NCBI GenBank assembly: GCA_965153355.1
Contig: OZ231126.1
Coordinates: 35,898,001 to 35,962,000, forward strand
DNA from: Flaccisagitta enflata
Taxonomy: Eukaryota; Chaetognatha; Sagittoidea; Aphragmophora
DNA length: 64,000 bases
Direction of reading: 5' to 3'
Position numbers and translations under genes: made by a program. The notes beneath the pieces were generated by a model that worked only from the letters and a program-made list of their open reading frames with translations, did not search any database and was not told the origin of the DNA. Within the stretch, counting starts at the first letter, position 1; the number at the start of each line of letters is the position of its first letter. Below are positions 49,631 to 63,069 of the stretch, one piece after another.

Positions 49631-50304
49631 ATCATAATGAGACAGAGACAATGAGTGAGAGTGTGCACGAGTGGTGGCGCCAACTCATGGATAGAATGAG
49701 GTAGCCTGAGGACAGAGAAAACAAAAAGTAGGGGATAATACAACTTACTGCCGTAGATGGCGTCCCCACTTTGTCGGAGATGCGACCAGATATCCCCTTT
49801 GTTTATGAAATATTCAATCCAAAGTTAAAAATTATCAAAAGCTCACTGTAAACCAAACTACAATCTAACCTGATCTTAAAAGTACGGAAAATCCTATAGA
49901 ATCTAGAATATTTACATGAAACGTCGATGGTTGAAGTTATATGCATAACTCCTATTTCTCATTCCCCACTCCCTTGCTTCGAAAACAGCTCTGTATTTAC
50001 CACCTCTAGCGTAAAAGCAAAAATGAAACTGATGAGCTAGCTTTTTCAGTACCGAGTACGGTAAGCCCGTTTTTTAATCAAGAACCATGAACAAAGATAT
50101 TCATCCGCGCTGGCCGCCGAATCCCTAGAAATTGAGCTTTAGATGGTCCCAACATTTCCAGCAGAATAGGTGACAATTTTGGCGATTACTTTTGAATGGA
50201 TGAATGGATTTGAATTTTTTTTTCTGCATTGGACTATTGCTACAGAACCGCTTCGGTATTAATAGTCAATGAAAATGAAAGTATTCGGGATAAGATTCAG
50301 CCGG
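49631..50304. other. Low-repeat sequence, no supported gene
   Basis: Nothing recognised. Confidence 0.5.
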
Positions 50305-50885
50305 CCTACCCACTTAAAGTAGTTGAGATAATTGATTTCCGTAAAAAGTTCCTGAAAGGTATGGTGGATGCATTTTATGATGTGTAACTCCCAGGATTTT
50401 TTTACGAAAATCTGAACCTCTTGACACAAGGAGAAATATCAATCAAAAATAAAAAAAACAAACATTATTTTCGGTTTTTGGCTGAACAATTTTGTTTGAG
50501 TTGATCTTATTTCCGGATGAATTGAGCTACAGATACCAGATTGGTCTCAAATCAAAGCTAATTTACAGTGGTTTTAAGAAATACAATGAGGAAAACTTTT
50601 TTTAATAGTACGTAACATTACCTGCATCGTCACGTCACATTAGGTGTTAAGAAAATCTATTTTTCACTCAAACTTTTTATCAAGAGTTGATTCATTGTTC
50701 ACACAATTGTCAAAAATATCACATGAGCCTTTCAACTGAAGTTTTCCCAAAAACTACTACAAAAAACCTTCCATCTGAGACCAATCTGGTGTCAGTATTT
50801 CAAACTGCATCTACCATACCTTTCAAGAACTTTTTACGGAAATCAATTATCTCAACTACATTAAGAGTTACGTTGTCATAGAATA
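50305..50885. mobile_element. Palindromic MITE-like element
   Basis: GTAGTTGAGATAATTGATTT (50319 on) returns inverted as AAATCAATTATCTCAACTAC (about 50842). CCAGATTGGTCTCAAAT pairs with GAGACCAATCTGG (about 50779). Spacing on the two sides is unequal, implying an indel in one arm. No TSD was found. Confidence 0.7.
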
Positions 50886-51429
50886 TTACAAACGAAAAAA
50901 AAACATACTGTAGAGCATCTACTCAAGCCAGAAATTTAATTATTTCAGAAATATGAAGATTTCGACTGATTTTGACAAGAATTTTTTCGATGATGAAAAG
51001 GTACAAATATCATTATTTTCCTCCAAATAAAGGGGAAGAAAGCTGCCATTCCCGGGTTATTATGTAACCCCCGGGCCAAAATGAGGCAAGGGAGCAAAGA
51101 TACGGCCAGTGACAGCCCTACAAAATAAGAGAATCCTTTTAAGAAAAGGATGATCTCAGCAATCAATTTTGTACTTCTTTCAGAAAACATTAGCGTGGTA
51201 ACAATTAACAGAAGACATAAGGAGCCGTTTGTGAACACGCATTGGACATTATTTCTGCAAAACCATGATTTTAATAACATATTCCAAAGTTATCATTCAA
51301 CCTGGACTATTGGCAAATGATTTATTAAGCATTTAAGGACAAGCTCTATCCTAGTACGCCTAATTTTGAGAGGGGTGTTAGAATGACAAAACATAATTTT
51401 GCTTCATTCAAGTCGCGCTGATTCTCTGA
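50886..51429. other. Non-coding sequence, nothing recognised
   Basis: A minus-strand frame (50945-51280) has hydrophobic stretches but no splice support or known motif. Confidence 0.45.
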
Positions 51430-52277
51430 CACTGTGCTTTTAAAAAAATTCTCAGTGGAAAGTCATATAACTGTGGGTTTTTTTGCATTTTTGAGCAGTA
51501 TTGGGATGTAATAGCATGTAACTAGCAAAAAAAAAATCATTCCCCGAGCGCTTATTGAGTAATCTTCAAAATAAAAAAAGATTAAACCTTTTTGTAATGC
51601 AGATTCTAATGAGTTGTATTGGCTCATTTTTAGTCGCGTGCTACGCGACTCTACAACCCGCTTTGTCGGTCCGTCCGTCGGTCTGTCGGTCGGTGCGTCA
51701 GTCCGTCGGTCGGTCCGTCCATCCGTCGGTCCGTCAGTCCGTCACACTTTACTTTTTTTTGCTTTTTGCGGTTATTAGCCTCACTGCTCCTGCCCAAATG
51801 ATCATGTGACCTAAAATACAGCCCCTGCCCACCCGCACGCGACTGGGGTAGCCGTGTATCCGGTCTTGTTTGATTCCATATTGTTATTCTATACAAAATT
51901 TCCTTTCATTTGATAGGTCGCACTATATGGTTTTATATAGAAATTAGGTTTTCATATTTTGAGCTACCGTTACTTTTTTGTAACAGTGTCTCAAAAAATG
52001 AAAATTTTAATTCTTTGCAAAAGTATATAGTGCGACCTATCAAATGAAAGTGTATTTTGCATAGAATAACAATATAGAATTTACTCAACACATCCCAGAA
52101 GAATCTGCATTAAAATTAGGTCTATTTTTTTCTGATTTTGAAGGTTACTCAAAAAGCGCTCAGGGAATGATTTTGTTTTTGCTAGTTACATGCTCTTACA
52201 CCCCAATACTGCTCAAAAATGCAGAAAAACCCACAGTTATATGACTTTTCACTCAAAATTGTTTTAAAAGCAAAGTG
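51430..52277. mobile_element. Palindromic MITE, family E copy 2 (4-bp TSD)
   Basis: Left end CACTGTGCTTTTAAAA; reverse complement of right end CACTTTGCTTTTAAAA. CTGA flanks both sides (51426-51429, 52278-52281). Core TTTGATAGGTCGCACTATAT and inverted partner match the 30-kb copy. A HEL copy (51627-51871) is inserted in the left arm. Confidence 0.85.
51627..51871 (-). mobile_element. HEL element nested in family E
   Basis: Plus strand: TTTTTAGTCGCGTGCTACGC, CTACAACCCGCTTTGTCGGT, a long (GTCN)n tract, CACACTTTACTTTTTTTTGC, CACTGCTCCTGCCCAAATGA, GGTAGCCGTGTATCCGGTCT, TGTTT. The surrounding MITE arm gives independent boundaries. Confidence 0.9.
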
Positions 52278-52281
52278 CTGA

Positions 52282-52636
52282 GATTAGGGTCACTGTTTCC
52301 AGTGAGAATGTTTGATTTCGGCAGACATTCATAATGTAATGATGATGATTCATTGAAAGATATGAAAATAGGAATATAATCGACTGAGGCCTCAAGGAAA
52401 CTATCAGTAAAAGAAAAAAAGAAAAAACTTACAATTTTGCTTTTTTTTTTCGGTTTCCATAAAGACAAGAAAAAATGGTTTCTTGAACAAGAATCGATTT
52501 GATGTCAGCCAGAAATTGTGAAAAAAAAGTCGGCGAAGACAAAAACGAAGAAAGCAAAAGGGAGTGGAAATGATATCGGAAACATAAAGGAAGAAAAAAT
52601 CGACGGATAACTAAATTGGAGAGGAAGGAACTGAAA

Positions 52637-52638
<2 letters not shown>
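52282..52638. other. Non-coding sequence, nothing recognised
   Basis: Purine-rich approach to a (GA)n array. Confidence 0.5.

Positions 52639-52725
<87 letters not shown>
52639..52725. repeat. (GA)n microsatellite
   Basis: Pure AG run of about 87 bp followed by a short (CAGA)n. Confidence 0.97.
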
Positions 52726-52728
<3 letters not shown>

Positions 52729-53531
52729 AGACAGACAGACAGACAAACAAAGACAGAGACAGAGACAGAGTCAAAGAGAGAGAACGGAAGGACCGACAAA
52801 TGTGTACTTTTTGTGACCGGAAAAAAAAAAGAAGACAAGTTAGTTTTGTCAAGTAAGGCTGACTTACACAAACAGGATATATATCTATTCAGCGAGCGAA
52901 CGTGGAAAGGCAGGAGGCGGTGGAAAAAAGAATAAGCCTGAATAAAGGAAAAAATTCAAAAAAATACAGACGACGAGAATTGAAAAGCATAAACAAGACA
53001 TGAATATATGAATGAAATAAAAAGAGTGCCATGAACTAAGGCGTAAGAGTGAAGGAGTGGGACCGTGTGATGTAGAGAAGAGCGCTGGATATTTTTTTGT
53101 CATGATACAAGGATCTGGGAATTGAGCAAAGGGGAGGTAGGGGCTTGGGGATCAGGATGGTGGGGACATGAACAACGCCATTCTTTTTGTAAACAATTTA
53201 ATGAAAAAAAATAAATGAATTAGTAGATAAATAAATCAATCAATCAATAAATCAATGACAACAAATCTAACTTGATGAGAGGATACAGTAACTGTCATTT
53301 AAAAACATAGAATGATAAAAAAATACCACTTAAAGATTCGGCCCACACCAGTCACGTGTGAGTTGGCTAATAACCTAACTGAAGTTGTAGGATGACAACC
53401 AGAACAGAAACGGTGAGCAAAAAGTAAAGTGGAAACCATCTCAAGGAAACAACGCAGACAATCATAAAGGAAAGATTCAATGAAGGGGGTTTCCACTCCA
53501 CTGCACTGGGTGCTACGTTAGCCGCAGACTA

Positions 53532-53533
<2 letters not shown>
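52726..53533. other. Low-repeat sequence, no supported gene
   Basis: CCCACACCAGTCACGTGTGAGT near 53341 followed by AAAAAGTAAAGTGGA could be a worn HEL scrap. Confidence 0.45.

Positions 53534-53620
<87 letters not shown>
53534..53620. repeat. (CT)n microsatellite
   Basis: Pure TC run of about 87 bp directly abutting a HEL end. Confidence 0.97.
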
Positions 53621-53625
<5 letters not shown>

Positions 53626-53849
53626 AGTTGCGGACACGCAACTCTATAAGAGGCTTTGTCGGTCCGTCGGTCCGTCTGTTGGTCCGTCCGTCCATTGGTT
53701 CGTAATGATCGAGTCGAAAAGTGGGAAAGCAAGCAATTTTGATACTTTTTGAGTATGTTTGTGTGTGGAGGGGGATCGGGCTGTAGATGGGGGTTGGACG
53801 CCCCTGTCCACCCGTCCGCAACGATATTGTGACCCCGCGTAACTTGTTT
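53621..53849 (-). mobile_element. HEL element, GTTGCGG subtype
   Basis: Plus strand: TTATTAGTTGCGGACACGCA, AACTCTATAAGAGGCTTTGT, a (GTCC)n tract, GTCGAAAAGTGGGAAAGCAA, GGTTGGACGCCCCTGTCCAC, GACCCCGCGTAACTTGTTT. Confidence 0.85.
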
Positions 53850-54661
53850 TTCTCTTTCTCTCTTTCTCTTTCATTTTCTCTTTTTCTCTGTCCTTCTTTT
53901 CAAAGATGAGAGTCTGGACAACAAGGATGGGTTTTTATTGGGTTGTCATCGGCCTGTCAGAGTGGGCGAGAGAAAAGAAGAAAAAAAACTGTGTTGAGGT
54001 GCGATATTCGCGTGTGGACGTCTTCCAGCGTTTGCCACGCTTGAGGCTTCGTGCCATTCTGTAACCGGAACCGCGCGCCATCTTTCAACACCGCCGAGAG
54101 GGCTAAAGTGCCATTACAGGAATGAAAGAGCTCGAGAGACAGATAAAGAGAGTGCATTAACATTTCCAGGCCAAAAGATATCAAATATCATTTTGGATCT
54201 GAGATTACCATGACTGGATGTTATTTCAGAACAGAATGTGATGGTATATTAAATCTTTCGGGTTTCAGCTGCGGCATTCTGAAAAGGAAACCTCATTGCT
54301 AAGTGCTATACTTTCAAAAAGAAGTTGTATTAATTCAGACCAGATACGCCAAACTCTGGTCACTTTTGCCTAGATCTTATCGACGATTTCAGATATTTAG
54401 CTACGAAGTGAATATTGTATTCATATCTTTGTCATGAATTGAGTAATTAAGTCGTCATTACGGAAATTACATCTCACGAGATGTTTTAAGGATTTCCCGC
54501 TTCATAAATCCAACCCGCCATATTTGCCATTCATTGTGTGGTGACTCAAAGGATTGTGGCGATCGAGGAGAAATACAATTTTAAGAATCACTGGGAAGTG
54601 AAATACAGAAAGACTTTGGAGAATAAGGATCCTGATGAAGAATGAAAAGAAGCAGTTGAAG
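53850..54661. other. Low-repeat sequence with a GC-richer island
   Basis: 54000-54130 is richer in G+C and CpG than its surroundings. A minus-strand ATG frame there starts MARGSGYRMARSLKRGKRW but lacks supporting splice signals. No gene is called. Confidence 0.4.
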
Positions 54662-54978
54662 TGCAAAGTCTCAGGGTAAGAACAGTAAAAGAAGCACAGG
54701 GAGTGCAAAGGCCCAGAGCAAGAACAGTAAAAGAAGCACAGGGAGTGTAAAGGCCCAGAGTAAGAACAGTGAAAGAAGCACAGGCAATGCAAATGCCCAG
54801 AGCAAGAACAGTAAAAGAAGCAAAGGGAGTGCAAACTCAGCAAAGGCCCAGAGTAAGAGCAGTAAAAGAAGCACAGGAAGTGCATAGGCCCATAGTAAGA
54901 ACAGTAAAAGAACCACTGGGAGTGCATAGGCCCAGAGTAACAACAGTAAAAGAAGCACATGGAGTGCAAGGGCGCGAA
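54662..54978 (+). repeat. 42-bp minisatellite
   Basis: Seven to eight units of type GCCCAGAGTAAGAACAGTAA plus AGAAGCACAGGGAGTGCAAAG; one unit has a 9-bp insertion. Because 42 is a multiple of three, both strands stay nearly open (plus: a 14-residue repeat containing RVRTVKEAQGV). One in-frame stop at 54747 argues against a long coding repeat. Confidence 0.9.
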
Positions 54979-55276
54979 GGGACTCTGAAGACGCATTTAA
55001 AAAGTCGATAATAATAAAGAGAAGTCCCTCGCCGCGAGTCTTAGTCAAAAAGCCGTTCAAAGTGGGCGAGGCAAGTGGACTGTAAAAAGACGAGCGAGAT
55101 TTGAAGAGCGAAATGAAGGAAGAGAGTGAGAAAGGGAGAAAAAGGTGGTGGAGTGGAAAGATGAAGAGGGATAAAGAAGAGGGATGAAGGACAGGAATAA
55201 AGAGAATGTAGGTGAAAAGTTGTGGTGCAGTTGGATAAAGGAGAGGGATGAAGGACTTACTTAATTACTTAATGTA

Positions 55277-55804
55277 CAGTCAGCGGACAAAACACAATAG
55301 GTATATATATCACTCGGTTGGTTTTGATCCAACTCACTGATGTTGAACAGAATGCGCTAAACAATAACTGGTTGTTCAAATTACAGCCGACTGTTATGTT
55401 ACAAAGTTGGCAAAAATCCAACTTTCACCAAATAGAATGAGACCTGCAGATTCATAATCCTGATGAAATTCTAAGAAGTTTGATATGTCACAACATATAC
55501 TTTTACATGAAAATAAAAAATTTCTATCATTGTTTAATTTAATTATAACGTAATGTTAAAAAAAATATTTTTTACAAAAAGTGTTAAGTGTGACATATCA
55601 AACTTCTCAGAATTTCATCAGGAGTATGAATCTGCAGGTATCATTCTATCTTAGAAAAATTTTATTTTTGCCAACTTTGTAACTTAACAGCCGGCTGTAA
55701 TTTCAACAACCAGTTGTTGTTTACAGCATTCTGTTCAACATCAGCGGGTTGGATCAAAACCAACGGAGTGATATATATACCTATTGTGTCTTGTCCGCTG
55801 ACTG
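55277..55804. mobile_element. Palindromic MITE, family F copy 2 (4-bp TSD)
   Basis: Ends CAGTCAGCGGACAAAACACA and TTGTCCGCTGACTG, flanked by TGTA at 55273-55276 and 55805-55808. It is collinear with the 35431 copy over its whole length. Confidence 0.9.
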
Positions 55805-55854
55805 TGTAGGTGAAAAGATATGCGGTAATGAGGAAGTTGTGGTGGAGTTGGATG

Positions 55855-56014
55855 AACAAGGCCGGATACACGGCCATACCAGTTGCGGACGGGTGGGCAC
55901 TGGGCAGGGGAGGATATTCACGTTTTCACACTTTTTGACTCGTGCTCACCAACGGACCGACCAACCGACGGACGGACAAAGGCTCTTATAGAGTTGCGTG
56001 TCCGCAACTAAAAA
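55855..56014 (+). mobile_element. HEL element, GTTGCGG subtype, short
   Basis: GAACAAGGCCGGATACACGG, CCAGTTGCGGACGGGTGGGC, GACCGACCAACCGACGGACG, CTCTTATAGAGTTGCGTGTC and CGCAACTAAAAA. It combines the GGCCGGATACACGG start of one subtype with the GTTGCGG end of the other. Confidence 0.85.
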
Positions 56015-56741
<727 letters not shown>

Positions 56742-57059
56742 TTCCTTCAATAAGAACGGTCTCCCTCTAGACTATCTCTCTTTCTCTCTCATACGCATAC
56801 CAGGCGCGGCGTAGGGATTCGCATACAAATGAGTTCCTTACCTAAAGTGAGGTCGAAGCGACTCTAAAAAAAAAGAAGAGATGCCACCAATGCGATTCTT
56901 TCCCTGTCAAAACACTTAGTGTAAAAACTCTCTATTTTTCCATTCTCTCTTTCAGTCTTTCTCTCTGCCACTTTGCCTCTTTTTAAAGTCCCACATTTTA
57001 GCGCTTTATTGTGTATCTCTTCTTTTCACTGTTTCACCGCATTGCCATGTTACTATTTA

Positions 57060-57468
57060 GCTCAAAAGTATAGACACAAGATAAGCATTGATTGATTTAT
57101 TCAATAAATGATAAATGATTTAATTCCGTAATACATTTGATACTAACTGTGCCCCCCTGGGCAGTAACAACCACCTTCATACGCCTTGGCAAGCTTTTGT
57201 AGAGAGATTTTAGGGAAATTGGCAAGATTGTAGTGGCGCAATATGCTGAAACACCATTGATTATTATTGAACTGCATTTTTTTTGCCATTTTTTATTCAG
57301 AGTAGCAATCTTGTTATGTCTGTCATTTCTAAATGCTTTGACCAAGAAGAACGCGGTTGGTGCCACTCAATCAGAAATTTGATTTTATGTCTGGATCTCA
57401 CCCATTTTCCTATCAATTTTTTAAAATCAGAGATATTGCCCAAAACGCTTGGGTCTATACAATTAGGC
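57060..57468 (-). mobile_element. Internally deleted Tc1-like transposon
   Basis: GCTCAAAAGTATAGACACAA on one side and TTGGGTCTATACAATTAGGC on the other form imperfect inverted ends, flanked by TA at 57058-57059 and 57469-57470. The minus strand carries a C-terminal transposase remnant. Only about 409 bp remain of an element class usually 1.2-1.7 kb long. Confidence 0.8.
57097..57366 (-). pseudogene. Tc1-like transposase C-terminal remnant
   Basis: The minus-strand frame (up to 89 codons) includes SLKSLYKSLPRRMKVVVTAQ followed by GG. This matches the C-terminal signature of Tc1-family transposases, in which a Ser-Met/Leu-Pro-Arg-Arg motif precedes an Ala-Lys/Gln-Gly-Gly turn. The DNA-binding domain and the DDE catalytic residues are absent, so the product cannot be active. 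The part before the motif (KKWQKKCSSIIINGVSAYCA) is not clearly alignable and may be out of order. The family is inferred from this motif together with TA flanks and the TATAGAC terminal repeat. Confidence 0.7.
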
Positions 57469-57664
57469 TAGATAGTATATACCGCTCCGTTTCTAACTCT
57501 TTATATATCTATTTCAATGTCTATAATACACATCCCCTTTCTTCTCTCAGGTCTGTCTGTTCTCTGTTTATATGACTTTTTGTCTCTGTTATCACTTAGT
57601 TTTGCCATATTTATCTGTCTGCATGTCTGCCTTTCTACAGTGAAAACCAATCTACATGAAAGCC

Positions 57665-57670
<6 letters not shown>

Positions 57671-57706
<36 letters not shown>
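57671..57706. repeat. (CT)n microsatellite
   Basis: Short pure CT run. Confidence 0.95.
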
Positions 57707-57711
<5 letters not shown>

Positions 57712-57748
57712 GAATAAAATTGCGACTGGGTGGTTTCAAGAAAAAAAA

Positions 57749-57930
<182 letters not shown>

Positions 57931-58089
57931 GGACACAGAGAGAAAGAGATTCTCCATTTTGAAAGGAAGAATGTCCGCCCAAAGCGTCGCGACGTTTGCG
58001 GCTTTGCCTCGCATTCCTCAGAATGTCGCCGAATTAAAAGAAATGTTCATTGGAGAAAAGATCAATTGAAATGAACATATCCTCGACAG

Positions 58090-58203
<114 letters not shown>

Positions 58204-58209
58204 CAAAAC

Positions 58210-58606
58210 AAAACAGACAGACAGCCGGACAGACAGTCAGAAAAACAGAAAGTCAATCAGACAGACAGACAGACAGACAAACTTAAAGAGAAAAAGAGAG
58301 GCAGATAGACAGATACACTGACTAACAGAAACAGAGACAGAGACAGAGAGAGACGGTGATTTTGTGTTCCGTGGATGTGAATCGGGCTTTTAAGGACATT
58401 CCGAGAAATGACGGTTTATTTTTTTTAGAGGAGACGAGTGACAAAAAAAAGGAATGGAGCAAAAGAAAGAGTAAAAAAACAAAGGCCTACGGAAACCACG
58501 GGCAGAGGGGTGGACGGACGGACGGACGGACAGATCGATGGACGGACGGACGGACGGACGGACGGACAGATGGATGGATGGACGGACGGATGGACGGAAG
58601 GACTAA
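58210..58606. repeat. (CAGA)n and (GGAC)n tracts
   Basis: CAGACAGA repeats at 58213-58345 and a GGACGGAC tract at 58510-58600. The GGAC tract resembles the internal tetranucleotide of HEL but has no HEL ends beside it. Confidence 0.85.
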
Positions 58607-59214
58607 TGTTAGAACTTATTGAATGATTGGACATATTGAACAGCTAAGGGGAGGGTGACGAGGGTGACAACGGGAAATAAGACCCGAGGGAAAAATTGAG
58701 GAAGTTTGAAAAAAGTCCGATGCAAGAAGAAGAGGGCCAAAGGATTGAAAGTGGGGAGGAAAAAGAAAAAAAAAAGTTTTGTGCGCAAATGAGAGAAAAA
58801 CAAACAAAAACATTCAAACTCACTTAATTACGGTGGGTAAACAAGAGAATGTTCTCGCTTGCGTGTCGTTGCACGCGAGTAAAGCTTCTGTGCATGCGGC
58901 TATGGACGTGTGAATCGAGTACGCAAACAGAATAAAAAACTGTTAATCAATTCAAACGCCTTAATTCTCTATAGAATTGCCGAGGGAAGTGAGAGTAAAG
59001 GACAGAGCGAGGTTAGGGTGTGACACTGTGTGTGGTGAGGAATTAACAACATAGACTGCGGACATGAGAGTGACAATGGTTGAATCGCAGAGAAAAACAG
59101 AAAAAAAGGGAATGAGAAGGATTTGTAAAGCTGAGAGAAAACCATTTGAATCAAACAAAAAACAAAACAGTTTTTTGAAATGGCCATATTGTGGAAAATG
59201 ACAAGGTCTAAAAT
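58607..59214. other. Non-coding sequence, nothing recognised
   Basis: No supported gene. CGTTGCACGCGAGTAAAGCT at 58868 is vaguely HEL-like. Confidence 0.45.
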
Positions 59215-59595
59215 GACAGCAAGACAAAGTCGGAGACAGTGACAAAGTTGCTGGCAAAGTCCAAGTTGAGCAATGAGCCCTGGGTCTAGAGCGACGTTGA
59301 AGACAATGACGTTGACGACAACTAGTTGGACTTGGAGTTGTTGTTAAATGAAGGACAAACATGATGATCAAGAAGAAGTTGACGAAGGAGAAAAAAAGTT
59401 GACGACTATGACGACGTTGAAGACAATCAAGTTGACGACAGAGACGAAGTTGATGAAAAGGATTTAGTCGAGGACAAAGACGAAATTGATGAGTGTTAAT
59501 GATTTAATAAGAAAAACAAAGTTGAGGACAAAAACGAAGTAGACGACAAAAACTCAGTTGATGAGAAAGACGAGGTTGACGCCGAGGTAATGACG
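59215..59595. repeat. Degenerate GTTGACGACAAAGACGAA repeat
   Basis: Irregular about 18-bp periodicity of GTTGA(C/T)GA(C/A)(A)AAGACGAA units. Stops interrupt every frame, so it is not a coding repeat as it stands. Confidence 0.6.
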
Positions 59596-59869
59596 AAATG
59601 GCGATAACTGGAGGAGAGCCTCGTAAAACAATCTAAAGCGAGCTCAAGCCATTAAACGAACAAGACGAAGAAGACTCAATTGGTATACGAATGTGGCCAT
59701 TGTGTGGCTATACTTATGGTGTCGGTAGGGCCGCAAGGGGGTGTAGTTGCGACGGCGTTTATGTTCTCGCTGCTACACCAAGAAACGGGTTCGGAGAGAG
59801 AAATCATTGGTACTTGTAGAAAATGGTAACCATCAATGTTACTCAACATTTGTCCAGCTGAAACGCCTA

Positions 59870-59897
59870 TGTGTTTGACAAACAAAAAGACAGACAA

Positions 59898-59932
<35 letters not shown>

Positions 59933-60200
59933 TACAGACAGACAGACAGACAGAAAGGAAAAACAATTGAGTGTACCAACAGAGAAACAAACCAATTTTT
60001 CTAATAGACAGACAGACAGACAGACAGAAAGACAGATAGACAAACAAGTAGACAGACAGATAGACAGATAGATAGACAGACAAATCTGCAGACAGATATA
60101 CAGACATACAGACCGACAGAGAGACAGAGGGACAGAGAGACAAACAGACAGACAAAAAGACAGATGCACATACAGAGAGACGGAGAGACAAATGACAAGC
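59870..60200. repeat. (CAGA)n-rich tract
   Basis: Imperfect GACAGACAGACA repeat, interrupted at about 59956-60005. Confidence 0.92.
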
Positions 60201-60442
60201 AACTCGATCTAAAAAGACCCAAGAACGGGCAAAAACACGTGCAGACAGACATCATCGGAAGGACAGAATAGAGAAACTGACATTCTAAAGACAATGACAA
60301 ACGCAGTCTTTTTTAAAGTCGGTTGTTTGCGTCTTAAAATGACTTTCTCGAGTTGGTTTTAACGAGGGCGCGACTTGGCAGAGAGGCAATGGCAATGGCA
60401 ATGGCTTCTTGAGTTCTAGTCCTAAGACCGGATTTTAAAAGT

Positions 60443-60616
60443 AAAAAAAAAGGCCGGATACACGGCTACCCCAGTCGCGTTCAGGTGGGCAGGGACAGTG
60501 ATAGAGAAGGTCATTATGGTATTTGGGCTGGCAGTGAAGGCAAAAAGCTAAAAAACGCCAAAAAAGACGGACGAACCGACAAACAGATTGTTGAGTCGCG
60601 TGGCACGCGACTGAAA
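60443..60616 (+). mobile_element. HEL element
   Basis: AAAAAGGCCGGATACACGGC, CAGTCGCGTTCAGGTGGGCA, AAAAAGCTAAAAAACGCC, a short GACG/GACA tract, and AGTCGCGTGGCACGCGACTG. Confidence 0.8.
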
Positions 60617-60630
60617 TGGGAAGATAGGAC

Positions 60631-60975
60631 AGAAAAAGAAGAAGTAGAAGAAGAAGTAGAAAAAGAAGTAGAAAAAGAAAAAGAAAAAGAAAAAGAAAAA
60701 GAAAAAGAAAAAGAAAAAGAAAAAGAAAAAAGAAATAGAAAAAGAAAAAGAAAAAGAAAAAGGAAAAGAAAAAGGAAAAGAAAAGAAAAGAAAAGAAAAG
60801 AAAAGAAAAGAAAAGAAAAGAAAAGAAAAGAAAAGAAAAGAAAAGAAAAGAAAAGAAAAGAAAAGGAAAAAGAAAAAGAAAAAGAAAAAGAAAAAGAAAA
60901 AGGAAAAGAAGAAGAAATAGAAAAAGAAGAGGAAATAGAGAAAGAAAGAGAAAAAGAAGAAGAAATAAGGAAGAA
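60631..60975. repeat. (AAAAAG)n / (AAAAG)n tract
   Basis: Hexamer and pentamer A/G repeats. The long Lys/Glu and Phe/Leu frames are by-products. Confidence 0.95.
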
Positions 60976-61062
60976 ATGATGAAGAATAACACGAAATGAA
61001 AAAAAAGATGAAGAATAAAAGAAAAAGAAGAACATGGTGACAGCGTGGGCAGCGGCTGTATC

Positions 61063-61854
<792 letters not shown>

Positions 61855-62052
61855 GCTGTATCTGCGCCCATCGAGCGCTTATGCGTGCGTGCGTGTGGAA
61901 ATATTTTTTTCTTTTCATATTAGAAAATGTCACATTTGAACCTACTAAATGCCCCGGGAGGAGAGATAAGGGAAACCATCGGAGGGGGAAAAACAAGACT
62001 TGAGGGGAAATATTTTTTGGCTCTTTTTTTCTCTTCTGTTACGCTCTATGGG

Positions 62053-62058
<6 letters not shown>

Positions 62059-62106
<48 letters not shown>
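62059..62106. repeat. (CT)n microsatellite
   Basis: Pure CT run of about 48 bp. Confidence 0.95.
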
Positions 62107-62110
<4 letters not shown>

Positions 62111-62289
62111 TTTGTCGATTTCCTCTTCGTTACCCTTCTCACACACCTACTTTCAATTCTCGACAGCACCTATTTTATCACAGAATCTTTTTTTTATTTT
62201 CATTTCCCGTGCAGGCTTTCTCACTGGCTCGCTCCGATGCGCGGTGATGACGACGCTTGACAAAACGACAACAACTTCTTTATCAACAT

Positions 62290-63030
<741 letters not shown>

Positions 63031-63069
63031 AAGCCAAACTCAGCGACAAAGGCAAGTACCGATACAGCG

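Noticed and set aside
53957-54184. Minus-strand 75-codon frame and overlapping MARGSGYRMARSLKRG frame
   Set aside because: Local GC richness explains the openness; no flanking splice signals could be matched.
54662-54978. CRISPR-like regular repeat array
   Set aside because: Units are contiguous with no unique spacers and the surrounding sequence is eukaryotic, so it is a minisatellite.
57974-58071. 32-codon ORF starting MSAQSVATFAALPRIPQN
   Set aside because: Looks protein-like, but it is short, lies between dinucleotide arrays, and has no splice or conservation evidence.
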